Below, piece by piece: positions 38,572 to 48,635 of a DNA stretch of 64,000 nt. The notes under the pieces are model-generated. The model made no database searches. It was given only the letters and a program-made list of their open reading frames with translations, and was not told the DNA's origin. The translations under genes and the position numbers were made by a program. Numbering within the stretch: the stretch's first letter is position 1; each line of letters starts with the position of its first letter. The stretch is taken from the NCBI GenBank assembly GCA_021769965.1, contig JAETRU010000004.1, positions 1 through 64,000 of the forward strand. The letters run 5' to 3'. Source of the DNA: Eubacterium sp. (GTDB taxonomy: Bacteria; Bacillota; Clostridia; Peptostreptococcales; Anaerovoracaceae).

Positions 38572-39707
38572 TTTGCCATCTCCCTTCCGGCCCGCATGCC
38601 GGTCTCCCACGCATGCTGCAGATTATATCCGCCGCACGGTCCGTCATAGTCCAGAACCTCTCCCGCGAAGTAAAGGCCTTCGATCAGACGGGACTGACAG
38701 GTTTCGGCATCCACCTCGTCCAGCGGGACGCCGCCTTTGGTGACCTGAGCAAAGTCCCAGCCCCGCACAGCCGCAGGTGACAGCGGAAAATCCTTCAAAA
38801 GCTTCGCGGTCGTCTTCACATCGCCCTTTGACGATTCCAGGATCATCGCGCCGACAGGCCCCCGCACCAGATATCGCAGAAGTTTTTCTCCGTCAAGACC
38901 CGCCAGCTGGCGCCGGATCAGCAGCTGCTCCAGTTCCTCCTCGTCCATATCAGGGAAGAAATCCAGTCCGATCCGGTAATCGTCAAAACCGTTCTCAAGG
39001 CTTTTTCCTTCCGGGATCAAAAGATATCTGGAAAGATCAAACACGCAGATGCCTGAGATGCCGGTCTTGGTAAACTGTATCTCCCCCGTCTCACGGAAAA
39101 TCTCTTTGTCCTGAAAATACAGCGCCGCCGCGCCCTTTGCCCGGATACCTGCCAGTTTCTCCACATTTTCTTTTACATCTGCCGCCGTCAGGACCGGGAT
39201 CAGTTTTTTCACCCGGTGCCCCAGACTGCGGGCAAAACGAAAACCGTCGCCGGTGCTTCCAAAAGAAGGACCCGCTTTTCCCCCGCAGGCGATGAGAAGT
39301 TTTTCCGCCTCGATCTCTCCATTGGCGAGATGAATGCGGAAACCCCTGTCTTTCTTCTCCACAGAAATGACCTCTGCGCAGGTATCCGCTCTCACCGACA
39401 GCTGCTGCAGCCGTGCTGTCAGCGCTCCCTGTACCGCCCCTGCTTCCTCTGTATAGGGGTAGACGCGCCCGGCGGGATCGGTTCTGGTCACAAGACCCAG
39501 CCGTTCAAAGAAGTCCAGCGTTTCACCGCAGCCCGGGCAGGCTCTGTTGGACAGATTACACTTGCCGTTGCCCGTAGCCAGGATCTTCCTGCCAAGCCGG
39601 TTTTTCTTTTCCAGAATCAGAACGTCCAGCGCAGGATCAGCCTCTTTCGCGCAGATAGCGGCTGTCATGCCTGCCGCCCCGCCGCCGATGATACAAATAT
39701 CAGTCAT
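38568..39707 (-). CDS. HI0933-family FAD/NAD(P)-binding flavoprotein
   Basis: ICIIGGGAAGMTAAICA; GRKILATGNGKCNLSN; GGVPLDEVDAETCQSRLIEGLYFAGEVLDYDGPCGGYNLQHA. Confidence 0.9.
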   Translation of the reverse strand: MTDICIIGGGAAGMTAAICAKEADPALDVLILEKKNRLGRKILATGNGKCNLSNRACPGCGETLDFFERLGLVTRTDPAGRVYPYTEEAGAVQGALTARLQQLSVRADTCAEVISVEKKDRGFRIHLANGEIEAEKLLIACGGKAGPSFGSTGDGFRFARSLGHRVKKLIPVLTAADVKENVEKLAGIRAKGAAALYFQDKEIFRETGEIQFTKTGISGICVFDLSRYLLIPEGKSLENGFDDYRIGLDFFPDMDEEELEQLLIRRQLAGLDGEKLLRYLVRGPVGAMILESSKGDVKTTAKLLKDFPLSPAAVRGWDFAQVTKGGVPLDEVDAETCQSRLIEGLYFAGEVLDYDGPCGGYNLQHAWETGMRAGREMAK

Positions 39708-39765
39708 ATTTACCCTCTCTCTTTAAAAAAAGGGATTTCCCCTCTGGAGAAATCCCGCGTACTTT

Positions 39766-40494
39766 CTATGCTTCCCTGTCTTCCTCAGATACAGCCTCCT
39801 CACCGATAGGCTGGCTGATAATTTCATGGAATTCCATAGCTTCCTCTGCGACCCGCACAGCAGCGCTTCTGGCCTTTCTGGCCTTTTTGATAGCCCTCTT
39901 TGCTTCCTTATGCGCCTCCTGTGCCGCAGCCTCCGCATCGGCGATCTTCTCATCCTTGGTTTTGATCAGGTCCGGCTTGCTGTAGGTGATATCCGCGCCG
40001 ATCTTAATGGTATTGGCTCCCTGGATCGCAAAGATAATGCCCAGCATCATCAATACGGACAGTCCCAGCAGTCTGGAATTGAAAAAGGTATAAATACCTG
40101 CTATCAGGTTCAGTCCGCTGACGCAGACCATCCAGTAAAAATCCACGTCTTTCTCCTGGGTACCGTGTTCCTGGGTCACCACGACAAATCCTCTGATACC
40201 GGATATCATGCACCATAAACCGAATACTACCGGCACCGCGATATCCGCCGCCAGCTGACCCGTCAGGACCACCACACCCAGCACAAAGGTAGTCAGACCC
40301 TCGATGAGGATCCAGTGCCGGTTTTCCTCATCCTGCATAGTCCGCTTATACGCGAAGCATTCCACCATGCCGACGAGAACCAAAACAACTCCTATAGGAA
40401 AGGCGAGTGAAAGAAAAGTCAGCCCGGCATTTGCCACTGAGAACACACCCAGTATGGTAAGCAGTATGCCCGCTATGATCGTTATTATTCTCAC
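39766..40494 (-). CDS. HdeD/DUF308-like membrane protein
   Basis: Multi-TM with Lys/Ala-rich cytosolic tail. Confidence 0.65.
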   Translation of the reverse strand: MRIITIIAGILLTILGVFSVANAGLTFLSLAFPIGVVLVLVGMVECFAYKRTMQDEENRHWILIEGLTTFVLGVVVLTGQLAADIAVPVVFGLWCMISGIRGFVVVTQEHGTQEKDVDFYWMVCVSGLNLIAGIYTFFNSRLLGLSVLMMLGIIFAIQGANTIKIGADITYSKPDLIKTKDEKIADAEAAAQEAHKEAKRAIKKARKARSAAVRVAEEAMEFHEIISQPIGEEAVSEEDREA

Positions 40495-40563
40495 TTTCTC
40501 TACCTCCAGTTTTTTCTGTATGTCGTAAATATCTCTTTATTATACTGAACGCGGCTTTAAATG

Positions 40564-40947
40564 TCAAGAAACGGCCGGAACCACGGTCAGACGGGCTCTG
40601 CCTCCAAGTTCCTTCTGCAGTCTTCCCAGAAAGCTGCCTTCGCTTTCCACCTCACCGGACTCACCGACGACTACCTGATTGATCCTGTTCTTATCCACCA
40701 GCTGGATCAGAGTGGACATAACGTCGGCAGAGCGCTCCACAGTCAGCTCCGCGCCTGCTTCTTTGGCCTTTTCATAGAGAAACTCCAGTGCTTCTCCCTC
40801 CTTATCATGTCCCAGAAAGCTGAAATTTTCCGGCGCCACATGAATAACATAGAGCTTGTCATCCGCGTTTTCCTTCATTCCGCTGCCATAATCGATCAGC
40901 CGCTGACATGTCTTCTGTCCCGTTACGCACACCATGATGCGATTCAT
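40564..40947 (-). CDS. Universal stress protein family
   Basis: RIMVCVTGQKTCQRLIDYG...LYVIHVAPE; VVVGESGEVE. Confidence 0.75.
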   Translation of the reverse strand: MNRIMVCVTGQKTCQRLIDYGSGMKENADDKLYVIHVAPENFSFLGHDKEGEALEFLYEKAKEAGAELTVERSADVMSTLIQLVDKNRINQVVVGESGEVESEGSFLGRLQKELGGRARLTVVPAVS

Positions 40948-41054
40948 GTTCCCACACCCCTTTTAGATAGATTTGCTATATCAGTATAGCACAAAAAACC
41001 TCCGGAAATGTGATTGTTATTTGATACTTTCCAAAGATGTGATAAAATATTCCT

Positions 41055-42257
41055 ATGGACAGAGTAATTTTACATTGTGATATGAATAATTTTTACGCTT
41101 CGGTAGAACTTTTAGAGCGGCCTGACCTGGCCGGCCTTCCCGTGGCGGTCTGCGGCGACCCGGAGGGACGCCACGGCATCATTCTGGCAAAGAATCAGCT
41201 GGCAAAGGCGGCCGGAGTCGTCACCGCGGAGACCGTCTGGCAGGCGAAGAAAAAATGTCCGGGTCTGCAGTTTGTGCGCCCGCACCACGACAAATACAAA
41301 GAATTCAGCAGGCGGATCAACCAGATCTACCAGCAGTACACCGATATGGTAGAGCCTTTCAGCATTGACGAATCCTGGCTGGACGTAACCGCGAGCCGGC
41401 GTCTCTTCGGCAGCGGCAGGCAGATCGGAGACACCATCAGAGAGAGGATCAAAAGCGAGCTGGGTCTGACCCTTTCCGTCGGAGTGTCCTATAACAAGAT
41501 CTTCGCCAAGATGGGCAGCGAATACAAAAAACCGGACGCTACCACGGAGATCACCCGTGAAAACTACAGAGCCCTTCTCTGGGACAAGCCTGTGGGCGAG
41601 ATGTTCTTTGTGGGATGGGCCACAGCGGAAAAACTGTCATCCCTCGGCATCTCCACCATAGGGGATCTGGCCCTCGCAGATCCGGCCGCGCTGAAAGCTT
41701 TGCTGGGCAAGCAGGGCCCTTTGCTGCATCAATACGCCAACGGCCTGGACGACAGCCCCGTGGCTCTGTATAACCAGCGGGAGAAGATCAAATCCGTCGG
41801 CAACGGTATCACCTTCCGGCGTAATCTTGCAGGACGCGACGATATCCTCACCGCCGTTACCAGCCTGTCGGACACAGTGGCCAGCCGCCTGCGCAAATAC
41901 CAGCTGAAAGCCTGGGGCGTCAAAGTAGACATCAAAGATCCCGGCTTTAAGACCATCTCGCGGCAGAAGCAGCTGCCGGGCGCCACTCACCTCGCTTCAG
42001 ATATCATCCGGGCCAGCATGGAGCTGATCGAAAATTCCTGGCGGATCAGCGATCCGATCCGGCTTCTGACCATCACCGCCATCAATCTCACCGACGAAAC
42101 AGAAGCCGAGCAGCTTTCCCTCTTCGATACGGATACGGAAAGCCGGGAAAAAGGCGAATCCATTGAGCGGACCATGGACGATATCAGAAAAAAATTCGGC
42201 GACAGCGCCGTCACCTTCGGCAGCGTGCTGGACAATGATCTGGGGATCGACCTGTAA
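41055..42257 (+). CDS. dinB: DNA polymerase IV (Y-family)
   Basis: VILHCDMNNFYASVELLERPDL; FSIDESWLDVTAS; GVSYNKIFAKMGSEYKKPDA. Confidence 0.95.
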   Translation: MDRVILHCDMNNFYASVELLERPDLAGLPVAVCGDPEGRHGIILAKNQLAKAAGVVTAETVWQAKKKCPGLQFVRPHHDKYKEFSRRINQIYQQYTDMVEPFSIDESWLDVTASRRLFGSGRQIGDTIRERIKSELGLTLSVGVSYNKIFAKMGSEYKKPDATTEITRENYRALLWDKPVGEMFFVGWATAEKLSSLGISTIGDLALADPAALKALLGKQGPLLHQYANGLDDSPVALYNQREKIKSVGNGITFRRNLAGRDDILTAVTSLSDTVASRLRKYQLKAWGVKVDIKDPGFKTISRQKQLPGATHLASDIIRASMELIENSWRISDPIRLLTITAINLTDETEAEQLSLFDTDTESREKGESIERTMDDIRKKFGDSAVTFGSVLDNDLGIDL

Positions 42258-43811
42258 TTATATCACCTTGCAGGTCCAGTCCTCGATATTCCAGACGTCA
42301 GTGACGATATCCTGATAAAACTCCGGCTCATGGCTGACCAGGATCACGGTTCCCTTAAAGTCCCTGACGGCTTCTTTCAGCACGTCTTTGGCGACAGGAT
42401 CCAGATGATTGGTCGGCTCGTCTAAGACCAGCAGGTTCATCGGCCTCTGCATCAGCTTGCAGAGACGGAACTTGGCGTTTTCGCCGCCGGACAGGACCCG
42501 CACCTGACTTTCAATGTGCTCGTTGGTCAGACCGCACTTTGCCAGAGCCCGGCGGACCTCTCCATTATCCAGGGCCGGAAATTCGTCCCAGAAATCCTGC
42601 AGAGCGATCTTGTCGCTGGCATCCGCCTCCTGCTCAAAGTAGGCAGGCTCCGCGTAATAATCCAGCTTCACGCTGCCGTCAAAGGCCGGAATGATTCCCA
42701 GCATGGTCTTCAGCAGAGTGGATTTTCCAAGACCGTTGACGCCTTTGATGGCGATCTTCCTGCCCCGCTCCACGTGGAAGGTCAGCGGTCTGGTCAGCGC
42801 TTCGTCATAGCCCAGCACCAGATCCTCCGCTTCGATGACGTATTTTCCCGGCGCGCGGGAATACTCAAAGTGGAAGGCCGGCTTCGGCTTTTCTTTGACC
42901 AGTTCGATCTTCTCCATCTTGTCCAGCTTCTTCTGGCGGGATTTCGCCATGTTTGTAGTGGCAATGCGGGCTTTGTTTCTGGCGATGAAATCTTCCAGAT
43001 CAGCGATCTCCTTCTGCTGTTTTTTATATGCCTGCTCCAGCTGGGCTCTTTTGATATCATACATGTGCATGAAATCATCATAATTACCGGTATAGCGGGT
43101 CAGTACGGCATCCTCTACATGATAGATCACGTTGACCACATCGTTTAAAAATGGAATATCATGAGACACTAAGATAAACGCGTTTTCGTAGTTCTGCAAA
43201 AATCTGGTCAGCCAGACGATATGATTTTCATCCAGATAGTTGGTCGGCTCGTCCAATATCAGGATCATGGGATTCTGCAGCAGCAGCTTTGTCAGAAGCA
43301 CCTTTGATCTCTGACCGCCGGAAAGCTCCGACACATCTCTGTCCAGGCCGATATCGCCAAGACCCAGGCCGCCCGCAAATTCCTCGATGCGGGCATCAAT
43401 AGTATAGAAACCGCTGTGCTCCAGAATATCCTGGATCTCTGCCGCGTCTTCCATGAGACGGCTCATCTCGTCCTCAGATGCTTCTGCCATCTTATCGTAG
43501 GCCGCCAGCATTTCCTGCTCCAGATCAAAATAGTCGCTGAACGCTTCCCTGAGCACTTCTCTGATCGTCTTTCCCGCAGTCAGCGTGGTACGCTGATCCA
43601 GATAGCCTGTGGTGATATGGTTGCACCAGCTGACCCTGCCCTCGTCAGGCATCAGGTTTCCGGTTATGATATTTAAAAATGTGGTCTTGCCTTCGCCGTT
43701 GGCGCCGACCAGGCCCACGTGTTCTCCTTTGTTCAATCGAAAAGAGGCGTCCTCCAGAATCTGCCTTCCGCCAAATCCGTGAGACACCTTTTCCACTGTC
43801 AAAACGCTCAT
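42258..43811 (-). CDS. ABC-F family ATP-binding protein
   Basis: Two ABC domains (GANGEGKTTFLN; GVNGLGKSTLLK; LSGGQRSKVLL; LSGGENAKFRL), no TM region. Confidence 0.93.
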   Translation of the reverse strand: MSVLTVEKVSHGFGGRQILEDASFRLNKGEHVGLVGANGEGKTTFLNIITGNLMPDEGRVSWCNHITTGYLDQRTTLTAGKTIREVLREAFSDYFDLEQEMLAAYDKMAEASEDEMSRLMEDAAEIQDILEHSGFYTIDARIEEFAGGLGLGDIGLDRDVSELSGGQRSKVLLTKLLLQNPMILILDEPTNYLDENHIVWLTRFLQNYENAFILVSHDIPFLNDVVNVIYHVEDAVLTRYTGNYDDFMHMYDIKRAQLEQAYKKQQKEIADLEDFIARNKARIATTNMAKSRQKKLDKMEKIELVKEKPKPAFHFEYSRAPGKYVIEAEDLVLGYDEALTRPLTFHVERGRKIAIKGVNGLGKSTLLKTMLGIIPAFDGSVKLDYYAEPAYFEQEADASDKIALQDFWDEFPALDNGEVRRALAKCGLTNEHIESQVRVLSGGENAKFRLCKLMQRPMNLLVLDEPTNHLDPVAKDVLKEAVRDFKGTVILVSHEPEFYQDIVTDVWNIEDWTCKVI

Positions 43812-43844
43812 TGATACAGCTCCTTTACAAATAAAAGTGTCGCT

Positions 43845-44357
43845 TTAAAGTTTATCATTTTTCGGGTGGGACTGCAAGTAGATATTGCGCACATAAAGCT
43901 GGCAGGCAAAGGCATTGCAGACATTCCAGAGTAAATGCCGGGGATCTGTCGCGTCGTCAGTCTTCTCCATGGCGGTGCCGGCAAAGGCATGGCTCACCGC
44001 CTCCTCGATAAGGGTGCAGAACCGGTTGTAAGCCAGCTCCTTTTCGCTGCTGCGCAGAGACAGCCGGATCAGCCGCGCGATCTCCTCAATGGTATAGACC
44101 GGCTTCAGAATGGCAATAACAAAGAGAGAGGCCACCGCCGTCCTGTCGTAACGCTTGTTGACAGGAGCAGCGATGAATTTCTGTTTTACATAGTTGTTGA
44201 TCATGGTCTTTGTCATGACCTTTTTGCCGTCAAAAGTAAGGTAAGGCCCAAGCCATTCGTCCAACAGCGAAAGGACCTGATCCAGATACAGATCGATAGA
44301 GGGAAGCTCCTCCCATCTCGGCAGTCTAAAATATTCAAGTCCTCTGGTCCTCGCCAT
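43845..44357 (-). CDS. DUF1836 domain protein (second copy in window)
   Basis: PSIDLYLDQVLSLLDEWL...MINNYVKQKFIAAPVNKRYDRTAVASLFVIAILKPVYTIEEI. Confidence 0.75.
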   Translation of the reverse strand: MARTRGLEYFRLPRWEELPSIDLYLDQVLSLLDEWLGPYLTFDGKKVMTKTMINNYVKQKFIAAPVNKRYDRTAVASLFVIAILKPVYTIEEIARLIRLSLRSSEKELAYNRFCTLIEEAVSHAFAGTAMEKTDDATDPRHLLWNVCNAFACQLYVRNIYLQSHPKNDKL

Positions 44358-44502
44358 GGTTCGCGCTCTCCTTTCACTTCTGCGGAAATTTCATATATGA
44401 AGCATACCACAGGAAAAAGTCATTGTCAACCGTTGACAAAGTGTTATTAATGAGTTAATATAGTTTTAATAACTATGTAAATTTATCGAGGAGAATATAG
44501 AA

Positions 44503-46233
44503 GTGAACAGAGTAAAAGAACTGAAACCCGTATTTGACTCCGTCCTGCATCGGGATTATCGCGCCCTGCTCGACTATGGAGCCGACGTTTACAGAGGAGA
44601 CGACGCATACATCATCAAACATAAAAAGGGAAAAGACGTGTCTTATGAGCACATCAAATTTGAGGATTTCCGGGATCAGGTCAACGATCTGGGCACTGCC
44701 CTGCTGAAAAAAGGCTTCGCTGGCAAAAGGATCGCCATTATCGGAAAAAACCGCTATGAATGGATGCTGGCCCACTACGCTACCCTTTGCGGTCTGGGCG
44801 TCAGCGTACCTCTGGACAAAGGTCTTCCTTTCGACGAGCTGGAAAACTCACTGCAGATCAGCCGGGCCGACATGCTGGTCTTTGACAGGGCTCATCTGGA
44901 TCTGGTCAGAGATCTGCAGGAAAAAAAGACCACGCAGGTCACGGATTTTATCTCCATGGATCCGCTGGAAGGCTTTGACGACATCAGAGCTTTGATGGAA
45001 GAGGGACGGTCTGCGCTGGCGGACGGTTATGACGATTATCTGCACCTGCCGATCGATCCGAACGCCATGTCCATCCTGCTCTTTACCTCCGGCACCACAT
45101 CCCGGGCCAAGGCGGTGCAGCTGTCGCAGTACAACATCCTGTCCAATGTCTACGCTATGCTGAAGGTGCAGGATATCCGCCACGGCGATATCAACATGGC
45201 GTTCCTGCCTTACCACCATACCTTCGGTTCTACCGGTCAGGCTGTCATGCTGGCGGCCGGCGTCACTACCACCTACTGCGACGGTCTGAAATATCTGCAG
45301 AAAAACATTGTGGAATACAAAGTATCCCTGTTCGTCTGCGTGCCTCTGCTCATCGAATCTATCTACAAGAAGATCATGCAGACGGTGAAAAAACAGGGAC
45401 TGGAAAAGAAGGTGGCTTTCGGTCTGAAGGTATCGAAAGCACTGCTGAAGGTCGGCATTGACGTGCGCCGCAAACTGTTTAAGGAAATTCTGGATCAGCT
45501 TGGGGGCAATCTGCGCTATGTCATCAGCGGCGCTTCTGCCATCGATCCGGAAGCTCTGCAGGGATTCCTTGATTTCGGCATCACCGCCGTGCAGGGCTAT
45601 GGCATGACTGAGGCTTCTCCGGTACTTGCAGGCGAGAACACCTGGGAGCACAAGCTGGGCTCCATCGGAAAGGCCATGCCTGGCATAGAACTGGCTGTCG
45701 ACGAGCCGAATGAAGAAGGTATCGGCGAGCTGATCGCCCGCGGTCCTAACATTATGAGCGGCTATTATGAAAACGAAGAGGAAACTGCCAAAGTACTGGC
45801 TGACGGCTGGCTTCACACGGGAGATCTGGCTTATCTTGATGAAGATGGCTATATTTTCATCTGCGGCCGCAAGAAAAACGTCATTGTCCTGAAAAACGGC
45901 AAAAATGTCTATCCGGAAGAGCTTGAGATACTGATCAGCAACCTGCCTTACGTAGAGGAAAACATGGTCTTCGGTCAGCCTAAGCACAATGACGGCGATG
46001 AGAAGGATCTGGCCCTCTGTGCCAAGATCGTCTACAAACCGGACTACATGAAAGATATCTACGGCACCAGCGATCCGGCCGAGATCGAACGGATCATCAG
46101 AAAAGACATCGACGCCATCAACGAGGATCTGCCGGTCTACAAACATATGCTCCGCATCATCGTCACCGACGATCCGATGATCAAAACCACTACGGGCAAA
46201 GTTAAACGATATGAAGAGACGAAGAAGCTGTAG
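44503..46233 (+). CDS. AMP-dependent synthetase/ligase (long-chain acyl-CoA synthetase-like)
   Basis: ILLFTSGTTSRAKAVQLSQYNI; GYGMTEASPVLAGE; WLHTGDLAYLDEDGYIFICGRKKNVIVLKNGKNVYPEELE. Confidence 0.93.
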   Translation: MNRVKELKPVFDSVLHRDYRALLDYGADVYRGDDAYIIKHKKGKDVSYEHIKFEDFRDQVNDLGTALLKKGFAGKRIAIIGKNRYEWMLAHYATLCGLGVSVPLDKGLPFDELENSLQISRADMLVFDRAHLDLVRDLQEKKTTQVTDFISMDPLEGFDDIRALMEEGRSALADGYDDYLHLPIDPNAMSILLFTSGTTSRAKAVQLSQYNILSNVYAMLKVQDIRHGDINMAFLPYHHTFGSTGQAVMLAAGVTTTYCDGLKYLQKNIVEYKVSLFVCVPLLIESIYKKIMQTVKKQGLEKKVAFGLKVSKALLKVGIDVRRKLFKEILDQLGGNLRYVISGASAIDPEALQGFLDFGITAVQGYGMTEASPVLAGENTWEHKLGSIGKAMPGIELAVDEPNEEGIGELIARGPNIMSGYYENEEETAKVLADGWLHTGDLAYLDEDGYIFICGRKKNVIVLKNGKNVYPEELEILISNLPYVEENMVFGQPKHNDGDEKDLALCAKIVYKPDYMKDIYGTSDPAEIERIIRKDIDAINEDLPVYKHMLRIIVTDDPMIKTTTGKVKRYEETKKL

Positions 46234-46245
46234 GCTGCCCGCCGC

Positions 46246-47049
46246 CTAGTACCTTTCTATCTGAATATACAGCCTGTCTTTCCGGGACCGCCCGCCGATT
46301 TCAGCAAGACGGGCTTTTCCTTTTCCGCGCAGGGTGATCTGATTCCCCTCGCTGACCGGCGCGTCAGTCTTTGTCACCTCCACATGGTTAACAAAGACAA
46401 TGCCGCCTTTGACGGCCTCAGCCGCCTTGCCCCGCGACAGGCCGAAAGCTGAAGCCACGATATTGTCAAGGCGCAGTGACGCTACCGTGTCCGTAATGAT
46501 CTTCCGCTCCGTTTCCGGCACGATCAGCTCCGTCACCGGGACCTGCTCCAGCGACAAATTCGTCCGCCCCGCCTTACAGTAATTCATGAGAATAAAGTCG
46601 GCGATATCCGCAAGAACGATAATATCCGCCCCATCGGGACGAACCAGAATGTCCCCCAGCAGATCTCTTTTGATCCCCAGACCTACCAGAGAGCCCAGAT
46701 AATCCCGATGAGTCAGTACCCTGCTGCCTGCAGGAGCCGCCGCCCGTATCACAGTCAGCGGATCGTCGTCTTCCACAAAAGCGTAGTCCGGCAGATTGAT
46801 CAAAATGACCCGCTCCGCGTCATCGTAGCCGCCGTAAAACCGCACCCGGCAAGACGGCAGTCTCCCTTCTGATGCCGCAGTCTGTTCCGCCGCCCTGTCA
46901 AAGACGGGTACATGATTCTTTCTGCAGTATATTCTTGCCATGGACTGCTGATGGCTGTCAAGAAATCCCGTACTGGTAACGATATATTTATTTTCACACT
47001 GGGCAATCTTGTCCTCGATCTGACCCAGCAAAAAGTTATCTTCTTTCAT
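46246..47049 (-). CDS. YlmH-like S4-domain RNA-binding protein
   Basis: RVRFYGGYDDAERVILINLPDYA; LGSLVGLGIKRDLLGDILV; C-terminal S4 domain. Confidence 0.9.
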   Translation of the reverse strand: MKEDNFLLGQIEDKIAQCENKYIVTSTGFLDSHQQSMARIYCRKNHVPVFDRAAEQTAASEGRLPSCRVRFYGGYDDAERVILINLPDYAFVEDDDPLTVIRAAAPAGSRVLTHRDYLGSLVGLGIKRDLLGDILVRPDGADIIVLADIADFILMNYCKAGRTNLSLEQVPVTELIVPETERKIITDTVASLRLDNIVASAFGLSRGKAAEAVKGGIVFVNHVEVTKTDAPVSEGNQITLRGKGKARLAEIGGRSRKDRLYIQIERY

Positions 47050-47243
47050 ATTGTGTCCGCTCCCTTCTCGTTTCAGTATACAGAAAAACTTCAAAGCTTG
47101 CAAGATACTTTCCCATGCCTGCTCCACAAAATCCAACCCATAAATCAATATTTTTAACTTTTACATTAAAAAAATTAATTTTAATATTGACTTTTTGAAT
47201 TTATTGTATTATATTTTTAACAACAAGAGGAGGTAATCACCCT

Positions 47244-47609
47244 ATGAAAAAAATCATCAGCCGCTGCCCGGTCTGCAGTGGAGAACTGAAAGTCACCCGG
47301 CTGAAGTGCGGCACCTGCGACACGGTCATCGAAAACGACTTTGCCCTGAGTAAGTTCGACTATCTGTCTGACGAAGACCTCCACTTCACCGAGACCTTTA
47401 TCAAGTGCCGCGGCAATATCAAAGAGGTGGAGAAAGAACTGGGCATATCCTATCCCACAGTCCGCTCCCGTCTGGACGGCATCATCAAAAAACTGGGATA
47501 CGAAGACACGTCAAAGCAGGACGAAACAGCACAGCTGCGGGAAGATGTCCTGCGCCGTCTGGAGCAGGGCGAGATCACCGCAAAGGAAGCTCTGGAAATG
47601 CTGAAGTAA
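47244..47609 (+). CDS. DUF2089 family protein
   Basis: Zn-ribbon CPVCSGELKVTRLKCGTC; HTH NIKEVEKELGISYPTVRSRLDGIIKKLGY. Confidence 0.88.
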   Translation: MKKIISRCPVCSGELKVTRLKCGTCDTVIENDFALSKFDYLSDEDLHFTETFIKCRGNIKEVEKELGISYPTVRSRLDGIIKKLGYEDTSKQDETAQLREDVLRRLEQGEITAKEALEMLK

Positions 47610-47613
47610 AAGA

Positions 47614-48021
47614 ATGAGAGGAATGGAAACTATGGAAGAAAAAATGAGGATCTTAAAAATGTTAGAAGACGGAACCATTACAGCCGAAGAGGCTGCTGAA
47701 CTGATGGACGCTCTGGGCGTAGACGCACAGCCGGAAGCCGAAAACCCGGGACTTCCAACTCTGAAAAGAAACTATGAAAGAAAGATGCTTCACATCCAGG
47801 TGGACGGCAATGACAAGGTCAACATCCAGTTCCCCATCAGCGCCATCAGGAAGATCCTGAAGGTCACCGGTAAAATTCCCCTGCCGGAAGAGACCCTGGG
47901 AGACTTCGATCTGGATGCCCTGATGGAGGCGATCAGCGAATGCCTGGACGAGGAGATCGTCGGCGACTTTGTCAACGTGACCGCTGTTGACGGAACTTCC
48001 GTCCGCATCTATGTTGAATAG
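47614..48021 (+). CDS. SHOCT-like / YvlB-type small protein
   Basis: MRILKMLEDGTITAEEAAELMDALG; directly downstream of the DUF2089 gene. Confidence 0.65.
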   Translation: MRGMETMEEKMRILKMLEDGTITAEEAAELMDALGVDAQPEAENPGLPTLKRNYERKMLHIQVDGNDKVNIQFPISAIRKILKVTGKIPLPEETLGDFDLDALMEAISECLDEEIVGDFVNVTAVDGTSVRIYVE

Positions 48022-48038
48022 GATAGAGTGAACAGCCC

Positions 48039-48305
48039 ATGAAGATCAAAGTCCGCACCACAGACGGAAAGAGGATAACCGTCCCCGTTCCCGTATCCGC
48101 CGTCGGCGCCGTCCTGCGGCTGACCCCGGCTTCGGTCTGGCGTACTGCCGCTGAAAACGTACCTGATCCCTACAAACCGCTGGTAAGCAGAAAAATGATC
48201 CTGCTGTATTACAAGGCGTGCAAGGAGATCCTACATGATCATCCCGGCCTTGAGCTGGTCCGGGTGGAAGCGGCAGACGGAACCTTCGTTTCCATCAAGC
48301 TGTAA
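48039..48305 (+). CDS. Hypothetical small protein in DUF2089 operon
   Basis: Tight spacing and same strand as 47614-48021. Confidence 0.6.
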   Translation: MKIKVRTTDGKRITVPVPVSAVGAVLRLTPASVWRTAAENVPDPYKPLVSRKMILLYYKACKEILHDHPGLELVRVEAADGTFVSIKL

Positions 48306-48437
48306 GGTCGTTCAAAGAGCGCCCCGCGCCCTCATACTTTCGTCTGATTTTGTTAAATATATGTAAAATCACGGCTGCACCCCTTGCTTTTTTTCCTCCC
48401 CGGTGCTATAGTGTGTAACAGAAAAAACACATATCCT

Positions 48438-48595
48438 TTAAAAGGGAGTAGCTGGCAGTCCGGACACTCATGTCCCAGGCTGCAGTAATATGCGTCAGTA
48501 CGACCGGCGGCTCTGCAGCCCGGTCCGCAGTTACTTGAAATAGCGAGACTTTTAAGGCAGATTTCTTTTACTGCCTTGAAAGTCTCTTTTTTTTA
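48438..48595 (+). ncRNA. yybP-ykoY family (Mn2+) riboswitch with terminator expression platform
   Basis: AAAGGGAGTAGC...CGTCAGTACGACCGGCGGC...AGCGAGACTTTT; terminator GAGACTTTtaAGGCAG...CTGCCTTgaAAGTCTCTTTTTTTT; upstream promoter TTGCTT-17-TATAGT. Confidence 0.85.
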
Positions 48596-48635
48596 AACTT
48601 TCGGGCATACTAATCACATACGCGGGAGGTATTAC

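Noticed and set aside
44848-46146. 432-aa minus-strand ORF opposite the AMP-dependent ligase
   Set aside because: Antisense to an unambiguous conserved enzyme; a GC-rich third-position artefact.
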